The notes under the pieces: model-generated
Database searches by the model: none
Seen by the model: the letters and a program-made list of their open reading frames with translations, nothing else
What the model was told of the DNA's origin: nothing
Shown here: piece by piece, positions 1-7,600 of the stretch
Position numbering within the stretch: the first letter of the stretch is position 1
Layout of the letters: every line of letters begins with the position of its first letter
NCBI GenBank assembly: GCA_038045445.1
Contig: JBBSYC010000019.1
Coordinates: forward strand, 1 to 40,878
Source: SICU01 sp038045445
GTDB taxonomy: Archaea; Nanobdellota; Nanobdellia; Pacearchaeales; GW2011-AR1
Reading direction: 5' to 3'
Length of the DNA stretch: 40,878 nucleotides
Made by a program: the position numbers and the translations under genes

Positions 1-61
1 GAATTACATAGAAATAACGTTCAAGATAGGGGTGCAATAATTTCGGGATACTACAGATTTT

Positions 62-301
62 ATGGAAGATGACAAGATTAAAATAAAGTTCCCCCTCTCC
101 AAATTCTTAGGCGTTCTCAAAAGAAATAAATCAGTTACGTTAAGGCATAGTTTTGCAACACATTTGATTGGGAGAGGTTATGATGTTTCCCAAGTTCAGG
201 TTTTGCTTGGGGATAAAAGCCCTGAAACAACAATGATTTATGTACACATGACTTCGCCAAATAAGGTAAATGTTAAAAGCCCTATTGAGTCTATTTATTG
301 A
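62..301 (+). pseudogene. Tyrosine recombinase (Xer/integrase) C-terminal remnant
   Basis: The 79-residue reading frame keeps the C-terminal catalytic part of a tyrosine recombinase: LRHSFATHL, then QVLLGDKSPETTMIY with the nucleophile Tyr, and an ending (NVKSPIESIY) like those of archaeal Xer-type integrases. The N-terminal domain and the first catalytic Arg are missing. In the same frame, codons 2-37 are open and end in a stop at 38-40, so the gene does not continue intact to the window edge. Two conserved His are lost: the motif reads VTLRHSF where families usually read VTLHTLRHSF, and LLGH is LLGD. I infer a decayed, inactive gene. Positions 1-61 hold nothing else I recognise. Confidence 0.7.
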
Positions 302-1491
302 TGGGGGAATTATATTTTGATAGCAATTCTACAACTAGAGTTCATCCTGAAGTTGTTAGGGTAATGAATGATGTTATGCTCAAGGATTATGGAAATCCAA
401 GTTCTTTACATGCTCTTGGAGATAGAGCTTCTAAAATATTAGAATCTGCTAGATTAAATGTGTCTAAAGCTATCGGTGCGAAATACGATGAGATTTATTT
501 TACATCTGGAGCCACTGAATCAAACAATTTGGCAATAATTGGTCTTGCTTCTGCCTTTCCTGAAAAAAGGAGGATTTTGATTAGCTCAATTGAACATCCC
601 TCTATAAGAGAGGTTTGCAAACACTTGAAGAGCAAAGATTATGAGATTGTTGAAATCCCTGTTGATAAAGATGGTTTTGTGAATCTTAAATTCATAGAAA
701 ATAACTTGAATAAAAATACATTAATTGTTTCTGTGATTCATGGACAAAATATTTTTGGAACCTTACAGAACTTAAAGAAAATTGGAGATATTTGTAAGGC
801 AAAGAAAGTGCTTTTTCATACAGATGCTTCTCAAAGCTTCGGAAAAACTAAAATATTGGTTCATGATTGGAACCTTGACATGCTTTCTGCTTCTGCGCAT
901 AAAATTTCTGGTCCAAAGGGTGTTGGGGTATTGTATATAGATAATAAACTAAAAATTAACCCCTTATTTTATGGGGGAGGTCAAGAAAGGGGTTTGCGTA
1001 GCGGGACGGAGAATGTTCCTGGAATAGCTGGTCTTGACAAGGCAGTTCAAATTGCGATTAAAGAAGATTGGAAGAAAATTTCTAAAATGAGGGATTACTT
1101 AATTGAAAACCTTGCTAAAATGGGTGCTGAATTGATTGGTTCTAGAAATGAAAGAGTCCTTAATAATATTTTTGTTTATTTTTCTGGTTTAGATTCTGAA
1201 AGACTTCTTTATGATTTATCTGCAAAAAAAATCTATATCTCTGTGGGAAGTGCTTGTGATTCTAAAAAGAAACTAGAAGACGCTTCTCTTCTTGCATTGG
1301 GATTGTCTAAAGAAAAGTTGAATAGTGTTATTAGAATTTCTTTGCCTGTTGATGTGAAGAAAAAAGATGTGGATTATTTTGTTGAAGTTCTAAAAAGACT
1401 CATGTCAAAGTGTCTCTTGAAAGAACACTTTGAGCATCCAAAAGTTCAAACTAAACTCAAAAACTTTTTGATGAATAGGTTTAAAAGTTAA
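301..1491 (+). CDS. iscS: Cysteine desulfurase (NifS/IscS family, PLP-dependent)
   Basis: Converts cysteine to alanine and a protein-bound persulfide for Fe-S cluster assembly and tRNA thiolation. A fold-type I aminotransferase of about 396 residues: N-terminal YFDSNSTTRVHPEV and YGNPSSLH, SGATESNN, the PLP-binding lysine in SASAHKISGPKG, the RSGTENVPGI motif, and the catalytic cysteine in ISVGSACDS. All key residues are present and the length is normal. ATG 301 is preferred; an in-frame TTG lies directly before it at 298. The start overlaps the stop codon of the recombinase remnant. No IscU scaffold follows, so the sulfur acceptor is not evident here. Confidence 0.93.
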   Translation: MGELYFDSNSTTRVHPEVVRVMNDVMLKDYGNPSSLHALGDRASKILESARLNVSKAIGAKYDEIYFTSGATESNNLAIIGLASAFPEKRRILISSIEHPSIREVCKHLKSKDYEIVEIPVDKDGFVNLKFIENNLNKNTLIVSVIHGQNIFGTLQNLKKIGDICKAKKVLFHTDASQSFGKTKILVHDWNLDMLSASAHKISGPKGVGVLYIDNKLKINPLFYGGGQERGLRSGTENVPGIAGLDKAVQIAIKEDWKKISKMRDYLIENLAKMGAELIGSRNERVLNNIFVYFSGLDSERLLYDLSAKKIYISVGSACDSKKKLEDASLLALGLSKEKLNSVIRISLPVDVKKKDVDYFVEVLKRLMSKCLLKEHFEHPKVQTKLKNFLMNRFKS

Positions 1492-1508
1492 CTCTTCTTT
1501 TATAAGAT

Positions 1509-1586
1509 ATGAGAAAAACTGTTAGAAGGTCAAGAAGAAAGGCAATTCTTAAAAGAAAAGTAAGTAGAAGAGTTGCTGGTAGATAA
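1509..1586 (+). CDS. 25-residue highly basic peptide, possible ribosomal protein eL41-like
   Basis: An ATG-to-TAA frame of 25 codons encodes MRKTVRRSRRKAILKRKVSR followed by RVAGR. Thirteen of 25 residues are Arg or Lys and there is no acidic residue. Ribosomal protein eL41, the smallest ribosomal protein and known in some archaea, is also 25 residues, starts MR, is Arg/Lys-dominated and carries LKRK near its middle. The same tetrapeptide sits one position later here. It occupies the otherwise empty gap between the desulfurase and the convergent Lrp gene. No clear Shine-Dalgarno is visible. The resemblance could be low-complexity coincidence, so the call is tentative. Confidence 0.45.
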   Translation: MRKTVRRSRRKAILKRKVSRRVAGR

Positions 1587-1628
1587 TTAATCTGTCTGAT
1601 GAATTGATTAGAAGTGTTTTTATGATTT

Positions 1629-2585
1629 TCAGTCCATAGGATAATAATTTAAGGATTTATGAAATTTATAATATAAAAGGGGTTCATATTCATTAATAAT
1701 ATCTGAAAATGACCTTCGAATACTTGTGAGTATTCTATGAAAATCATCCAAATCATTAGCTATCAGGCGAATTTCTATATCTGCGTATCCCTCTGCTTTT
1801 GTTATACTTATGACTTCAGAGATGTTTCCTAAAACGTTCTTTAGTTCTTCTTGGCGTTTCGTGTCATTTTTTAAGAAAAAGAATATTCTATAATGTAACT
1901 TTGCTATTTTATTATAATCAATCATTACTCTATAACTTATTATTACTTTATCTTTTTCTAGTCGCTTTATCCTAAAACTAACAGCATTTGGAGAAAGTTT
2001 TGTTTCTTCTGATAGTTCAATTAAAGATATACGTGCATTTTCTCCAAGCTTTTTAAGAATTTTTTTATCTACCTCATCTAAAGATGCTTTAATGTTTGGA
2101 CCATTCATGGAGCTATGATCTCTTTTATCTAATTTGTCAAAAACTTGCTGATAATACCAGAAATCTGTAATTACAGTTATTCTTTTATCTTTTATATATT
2201 GCTCATAAGATTTCATGATAGCAGAATATTTTTCTCTAAAATCATAAATATCTTTTGCCAATATTGCAAAAGAATGGTCCCATTTTCCTTGCGTTGAGAC
2301 ATTTAGGCTCAATAAAGAGCTGTTTAGATGATTTATGAATGCATCTTCTTTTTCTGTAGAGATTTTTTGAAAGGTTATGTAAATTAGATATATTGTAACC
2401 CCTAATCTTGAAGGGTTAATATCTGCATAGTATCCTTGAATTATTCCTTCCTTTTCTAGCTTATTTATATTGTAGATTACTCTTTGTTTAGATATTTTTA
2501 ATTTTCTTGCAAGTACAGAAATAGGTTCTCTTGCGTGAAAGTCTAATCCTTCCAAAATCTTCTTTTCTATTGGTTTAAGTTCCAT
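1629..2585 (-). CDS. Lrp/AsnC family transcriptional regulator with two tandem HTH-ligand modules
   Basis: A DNA-binding regulator of about 318 residues, twice the usual Lrp length. Residues about 5-60 form an AsnC-type winged helix (ISVLARKLKISKQRVIYNIN KLEKEGII region), followed by a first alpha/beta sensor-like domain to about 165. Residues about 170-225 form a second HTH (LDEVDKKILKKLGENARIS, then LSPNAVSFRIKRLEKDKVI), followed by a second RAM-like domain. A single chain can therefore present two DNA-binding heads. It is divergent from the gene at 2678, with a 92 bp shared region, so it may regulate itself and that gene. The ligand is unknown. Confidence 0.88.
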   Translation of the reverse strand: MELKPIEKKILEGLDFHAREPISVLARKLKISKQRVIYNINKLEKEGIIQGYYADINPSRLGVTIYLIYITFQKISTEKEDAFINHLNSSLLSLNVSTQGKWDHSFAILAKDIYDFREKYSAIMKSYEQYIKDKRITVITDFWYYQQVFDKLDKRDHSSMNGPNIKASLDEVDKKILKKLGENARISLIELSEETKLSPNAVSFRIKRLEKDKVIISYRVMIDYNKIAKLHYRIFFFLKNDTKRQEELKNVLGNISEVISITKAEGYADIEIRLIANDLDDFHRILTSIRRSFSDIINEYEPLLYYKFHKSLNYYPMD

Positions 2586-2594
2586 ATTTAACTT

Positions 2595-2677
2595 ATTGCA
2601 TATTTACTATATAAATACTTCTTTTTGTCAAACTTTTAAGACAAAAGTTATATCTAACCTAAAAACCCAGGTTTTGT
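2595..2677. promoter_or_regulatory. Divergent promoter region between the Lrp regulator and the 2678 gene
   Basis: The region holds a TATA-like run for the minus-strand regulator (ACTATATAAATAC, about 2606-2618) and one for the plus-strand gene (GTTATATC, about 2647-2654). A short inverted repeat, AAAACC-CA-GGTTTT at 2661-2674, lies immediately before the plus-strand ATG and could be a regulator site or a leader hairpin. The role is inferred from position only. Confidence 0.45.
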
Positions 2678-2974
2678 ATGGAATACAATCTATCTTATCA
2701 TAATGCGACACTTGCAAAAGTTAAAAATGAAGATGGACGTAGATTTTATGTATTTGGAAAATCCTTAACTGGAGTTCTTAGCTACTTATGTAATCACTGT
2801 GATAGTGAGGCCATAGAAAAAGCTGAAATTATACCAATTACAGATAGACATTATCATTTGGCTAAAAGATTGATATTTGAACGAGATTTGGAAAGAGGAA
2901 ATGTTTATCTTTTGGATGAATCCTATATGTTAATTGGGGAAAGAAAAATAAGGCGTTCAAATAAACCATCTTAA
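2678..2974 (+). CDS. Hypothetical protein, 98 residues
   Basis: I do not recognise a family. The product is a small soluble-looking protein without signal peptide or membrane segment. It has a Cys pair in LCNHCDSE (residues about 37-43) that could bind a metal, a His-containing stretch (TDRHYHLAKR) and a basic C terminus (GERKIRRSNK). The ATG lies about 25-30 bp after a TATA-like sequence, consistent with an almost leaderless transcript. It is divergent from the tandem Lrp regulator and may be its target, which is inference from position. A downstream TTTTTATAAT box serves the next gene. Confidence 0.7.
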   Translation: MEYNLSYHNATLAKVKNEDGRRFYVFGKSLTGVLSYLCNHCDSEAIEKAEIIPITDRHYHLAKRLIFERDLERGNVYLLDESYMLIGERKIRRSNKPS

Positions 2975-3029
2975 AATTAACAACACATTTTTATAATACC
3001 CTCTTTTGTGTCAATGGATATTGGGGTTG

Positions 3030-3902
3030 ATGATGACTGCAAGAACTGGAAAAAGTGATGGGAAAAAGAATGAGAAAATATACTCTCATTCTAGACTTTG
3101 GCTTTATGAGTCTTGCCCTGAATTTTACAAATTGAAGTATATTGATAAAAAACTACCGCCGATGCCAACTGCGATGCCTCTTTTTTTGGGAAGCACGGTT
3201 CATGAGGCTTTAGAGTGGCTATATCATCAAATTAAACATCGAGAAATTAGTGTTGATGATTTAATTGAATACTTTACAGAACAATGGACTAAGCAATTTG
3301 ATGAGAATATAAAATGTGAAAATGGGGATGAGATTGACGCGTATAATAAAGGAATAAGATTTTTGATGGATTATTACACAAAAAACAAGCCGTTTAAACA
3401 AAATGTTCTTGCAATAGAACACAAGATTCTTTTTCCTCTTGATTCTGAAGGTAAATATAAAATTCAGGGATTTATTGACCGTTTGGATATTGCCGATGAT
3501 GGCACTTATGAAGTTCATGATTATAAGACAAATCAATCAATGAAGAAGAAAGAAGATTTAGATAAAGATAGACAGCTTGCCTTTTATGATATTGGTTTGC
3601 GAGAGACTTTCGGGAAAGATATTAAGGTTAAACTTATTTGGCATTTTCTTAATTTTAATCAGCAAGTTACTTCACAGAGAACAGCTGAACAGTTGGAAAA
3701 GTTGCGTGAGGATACTATTAAATTGATTGAGAAGATTGAAAATTCTACTGAATGGCCTTCTTGTAATGGGAGATACTGTGATTGGTGCAATTATAAACGT
3801 GAGAATGATTTGACTTATGACAGTTTTATTAAATCGTTTGAAAATGGAATCAAGAACACTTCATTGCTTGTAGATGAAGTTATGTCGACAGTGCCTCCCT
3901 AA
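3030..3902 (+). CDS. PD-(D/E)XK nuclease, RecB/Cas4-like, with putative Fe-S cysteines
   Basis: A 290-residue single-domain nuclease of the PDDEXK_1 superfamily. Visible motifs are an N-terminal YESCPEFYKLKYIDK, GSTVHEALEWLY, GFIDRLDI with its acidic residue, VHDYKTNQ (the D-x-K core), RQLAFYDIG (QxxxY), and a C-terminal C-x5-C-x2-C in CNGRYCDWC. With the N-terminal Cys this gives the four-Cys arrangement that holds a 4Fe-4S cluster in Cas4/AddB-type nucleases. No cas genes or CRISPR repeats lie nearby, so a repair or recombination role is more likely. An upstream in-frame TTG (3006) lies too close to the TATA box (about 2990-2998) to be the start. The last codons run into the hairpin element at 3885. 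Confidence 0.85.
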   Translation: MMTARTGKSDGKKNEKIYSHSRLWLYESCPEFYKLKYIDKKLPPMPTAMPLFLGSTVHEALEWLYHQIKHREISVDDLIEYFTEQWTKQFDENIKCENGDEIDAYNKGIRFLMDYYTKNKPFKQNVLAIEHKILFPLDSEGKYKIQGFIDRLDIADDGTYEVHDYKTNQSMKKKEDLDKDRQLAFYDIGLRETFGKDIKVKLIWHFLNFNQQVTSQRTAEQLEKLREDTIKLIEKIENSTEWPSCNGRYCDWCNYKRENDLTYDSFIKSFENGIKNTSLLVDEVMSTVPP

Positions 3903-4202
3903 AACCACATCTTTTAAGATGTGGTCGGCACTTCGATCACAAGAAGTTTGTTTACAAAGACAAACTTCTGTGCAGAAACTTCTCTTCTGGAAGAAGTTTC
4001 TTGCATCCAAAAATCGAGCACCATTCAAACCACACCTTTAGAAAATTGCTATTTTCTAATCCATTCAATTCTCACTAAACGAATTGAAGTTTTTAAGGTG
4101 TGGTGGTGCATCGATTTTTTGATGTCGGAGATTGCGAAGTAAGAGTAAGTTAATTTAGAATATTCTAAATTTTAGTGTATGGTGTTGCATCTATTTTTTG
4201 AT
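3885..4202. repeat. Modular hairpin-rich element (three related modules plus extra hairpins)
   Basis: Module 1 (3885-3936): outer stem TCGA-c-AGTGCC with GGCACT-TCGA, an 8-nt bulge on the left arm only, then a perfect 10-bp stem ACCACATCTT/AAGATGTGGT. Next come two hairpins: 3942-3951 with 3960-3969 (10 bp, perfect) and 3971-3983 with 3991-4005 (13 bp, one bulge). Module 2 (4004-4124): an outer stem of about 19 bp, a left-only bulge at 4024-4029, inner stem CCACACCTT/AAGGTGTGG (4030-4038, 4095-4103), and two perfect hairpins inside (4038-4059 and 4064-4088). Module 3 is a remnant: a 20-bp palindrome (4152-4171) and a copy of the module 2 right arm (4175-4202 against 4098-4123, 24 of 26 bases plus a 2-nt insertion). 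Function is unknown. It could be a structured RNA or a small non-autonomous mobile element. Confidence 0.75.
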
Positions 4203-4230
4203 TTAAGGAATCCCCTATTACTTATTGTTT

Positions 4231-4500
4231 TTACTCTTTTTGTTTTGATTTATATTTCTTATTCTTTTTTATAGATATATTTTTATTAGTTATGTTTATT
4301 TTAGAAAATAGAAATATATACAATATCTCAAAAATTCCAACAGTATTTATCACTAAAATGGCTACAAACCAATACTTGTTGTTTTTCTTTGCTGCTTTCC
4401 ACAAAGCAATTCCCTTCCAAATCAATGACCAGACTAATACAAGCCCCAATAGTGCAGGTGGAACCGTAGATAAAATGGAATAGTCTAAAAGAGGATTCAT
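4231..4500 (-). CDS. DUF5652-type small membrane protein
   Basis: An 89-residue protein with two predicted membrane helices: residues about 14-32 (LLGLVLVWSLIWKGIALW) and about 42-66 (YWFVAILVINTVGIFEILY). The pattern W-x3-WKGIALWKAA ... YWF-x4-INT-x-GI-x-EI-x-Y is what I associate with DUF5652, common in DPANN and CPR genomes and without an assigned function. The C terminus is a Lys-rich tail, probably cytosolic. It is convergent with the hairpin element and divergent from the ribonucleotide reductase. Confidence 0.75.
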   Translation of the reverse strand: MNPLLDYSILSTVPPALLGLVLVWSLIWKGIALWKAAKKNNKYWFVAILVINTVGIFEILYIFLFSKINITNKNISIKKNKKYKSKQKE

Positions 4501-4594
4501 TTTTATAAATAATTAGATTTATTTAAATAACTTTGCTCTCTTTTTTAGTTTTGTTTTATAAAACGAACTTAATTACCAATATCAATTCTGTATG

Positions 4595-4603
4595 ATATAA
4601 AAG
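4595..4603 (+). promoter_or_regulatory. TATA box of the ribonucleotide reductase gene
   Basis: ATATAAAAG is a good archaeal TATA element. The expected transcription start is near 4620-4630. That argues against the upstream TTG at 4618 as a start codon and supports a start at ATG 4690 behind a leader of about 60 nt. Confidence 0.5.
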
Positions 4604-4689
4604 TTTAAATATGAAATTTGTTTGAAATTATTGCGTCGCGAGTTTTGGACGTTTTTGTTAATTTGTCGGCGTTAAAAAAGGTGTTAAAA

Positions 4690-7600
4690 ATGGGATTTGA
4701 AAATAGTGATTTGGAAGAACAGAACTCTAAAGATATTTTCTCTTCGGGATTCTCGAAGCCTGCTTCTGAGCTTCTTCACTCTTATTCTTTAGTTGATAGA
4801 TATTTTACAAAACTTGGAAGAGATCCATTCAAATATAATATGCATGGCATTCCTATAAACTGGGTCAGTGAGGATGTTGCTGTTACTGATGACATGGGAA
4901 AGGTTGTATTTACTCAAGGTAATGTCAAGAAACCTGAATCTTGGAGTTCTCTTGCTCTAAAGGTTGTAGCTAGTAAGTATTTTTGGGGAGACCTATCAAA
5001 AGGAGAAAGGGAAGATTCCATAGAAAAAATAATTGGGAGAGTTTCTCGTTTTATTACCCGGCAGGCTGTTAAGCAGAAATACTTTAATCAAGAAGATGCT
5101 AATTCTTTAGGTGAAGAAGTGGCTTCTATTTGTTTGAATCAGATGGCTGTTTTTAACTCTCCAGTATGGTTTAATGTTGGAATACAAGAGTATCACTCTG
5201 ATGCTGGGGGAGTTTCCGCGTATGTCTGGGACTCTGCTTCTAATCAGGTGATAAAGGCTGACAAGAAGATGGATAGGCCTCAGTGTTCTGCTTGCTTCAT
5301 ACAAAGCATGGATGATACTATGGATTCTATAATGGCTGTTCAAGTTGCAGAGGCTAATTTGTTTAAAGCAGGTAGTGGGACAGGCACTAATAGGTCCACT
5401 TTAAGAAGTAGCAAGGAAAAACTTACTGGTGGAGGAAAATCTAGTGGTCCGCTTTCTTTCATGAAAGGTTATGATGCTTATGCAGGTGCAATAAAGTCTG
5501 GAGGAAAAACAAGAAGAGCTGCCAAAATGGAGATTTTGAATGTTGACCATCCAGATATAATTGATTTCATAGAGTCTAAGCAAAGAGAAGAGAAAAAGGC
5601 TTGGGCTCTGATTGAACAAGGCTATTCTGGGGGAATGAATGGTGAGGCTTATGGAAGTGTTGCATTCCAGAATTGTAACATGTCGGTAAGGGTTCCTGAT
5701 GAATTTATGGAGTCTGTTAAATCCGATGGGGAGTGGAAGACGAGATTTATTACGACTAAAGAAATTTCTGAAACTTTAAGGTCAAGAGATATTCTGAGGA
5801 AAATGGCTGAAGGAACCCATATTTGTGGTGATCCTGGTATGCAATTTGACTCTATAATAAATAAGTATCATACGTCTAAGAATTCTGGAAGAATTAATGC
5901 TTCTAATCCTTGTGTTACTGGAGACACAAAGGTCTTAATGAAAGATGGAAAATGGCTCAGGATAGATTCGTTTGTTGATGAAGAGAGCACAATTATTACA
6001 AACACTGGCCTTATTGGTGAGTCTAATATAAAGGGTTCTTTTAGAACTGGAACAAAGCCAGTTTATCTGCTTACTACAAAGTCTGGATATGAAGTAAAGT
6101 TAACTGCAGATCATAAGGTATTCACTGTAAATAGAGGCTTCGTTCAAGCCTGTGAGCTTACTAAAGAAGATTATATTTTAATCCCGGGACAAGAAGTTGC
6201 GTCTATTGATGAACCTAGTGACAAAACATTCTATCAAATGTTGGGAGTTTACTTGGGAGATGGTTGTGGTGGGAATATTGGCAATACAAGAGGGATTCAA
6301 CTAACGATGGAGAAAGAATATGAAAAACCAATTCTTGAAAAATTTGCAGAATATGTGGCATCAAATTACGAGAGAATTACCCCCAGGAATTCTCCAGCAA
6401 CTGTTCAATTAACAAATACTTCATCTAAATATGTTATTACAAACACAAAATTAATTAATAAATTCGCGCAAATGATTAATTTTAACCAACAATCACATGA
6501 GAAATGTTTAACTAATGCTCTGTTTCAATTACCTTTAGGAGAACAGAAATACTTATTGCAAGGATTGTTTACGGCTGATGGCACTGTTGCGAACTATGGG
6601 AATAAATCTCAATATGTTGCTCTTGATTCTACAAGTTTACAGTTGTTAAAGGATGTTCAATTATTGTTGTTGGGCTTTGGAGTTAAGAGTAAGCTTTATA
6701 CCAACAGAAGAGCTGGAAAAGATACTGCTTTGCTTCCAGATGGTCATGGTGGCTTAAAAGAATATAATGTTCGTGAAGTACATTCGTTACGTATTTCTCG
6801 TTCAAGTAGATTAAGGTTTGAAAAAAGTATAGGATTTATGACTGAATCTCCAAAGGCTCTAAAACTTAAGAAACTTAATGAGACTATAGATGCTTATAAT
6901 GATGCTCCAGTGGATCCCGTTTCTTCTGTTTCTTACATTGGAATTGAAGAAGTTTATGATTTAACAGAACCCTTTACACATACTTTTGTTGGTGGGGGAA
7001 TCACCCTTCATAATTGTTCAGAGTACATGTTTCTAGATGATTCTGCATGCAACTTAGCTTCTATTAACTTAATGAAGTTCCTTAATAGAGAGGGGAAATT
7101 TGATGCAGAGAATTTTAAGAAAGTTGTTGATAGATTCATAACTTCTATGGAGCTTCTTGTTGATGGCTCTAGTTATCCCACTCAAAAAATAGCTCAGAAC
7201 TCTCACGACTTTAGACCTCTTGGGCTTGGTTATGCAAATCTTGGAGCTTTGCTTATGAGCTTTGGTCTGCCTTATGATTCTGATGAAGGTCGAGCTGTTT
7301 CTGCAGCAATAACTGCTTTAATGTGTGGACAGGCTTACAAGGCATCTGCTAAAATAGCATCTATAGTTGGTCCTTTCCCCAGATACCATGAGAATAGGGA
7401 TTCTATGCTTGAAGTAATTAGAATGCATCGCGAACATGTCAAGGATATTGAGGTGAATAAAATGCCTTATGATTTGAGATACTTAGTTAATGAAGCATGG
7501 GATGCATGGAGCGATGCTTATGAACTTGGGAGGCAACATGGATTTAGAAATTCTCAAGCAACAGTACTTGCGCCTACAGGTTGTTTGATTGGAAACTCTT

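Noticed and set aside
3030..3902. Cas4 as part of a CRISPR system
   Set aside because: The nuclease has Cas4-like motifs, but no cas1, cas2 or regularly spaced repeats occur anywhere in the window.
3904..4124. An integron attC site
   Set aside because: The one-sided bulges resemble attC folding, but the RYYYAAC and GTTRRRY core boxes are absent at the stem ends and no integron integrase is intact nearby.
3921..4142. A 73-codon open frame inside the hairpin element
   Set aside because: The sequence is accounted for by perfect stems on both arms, the peptide has no recognisable pattern, and no promoter or ribosome site precedes it.
4470..4486. A second copy of the nuclease C-terminal STVPP sequence in the DUF5652 gene
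   Set aside because: Only five residues match, the DNA differs at several bases and no hairpin accompanies it, so I take it as coincidence.
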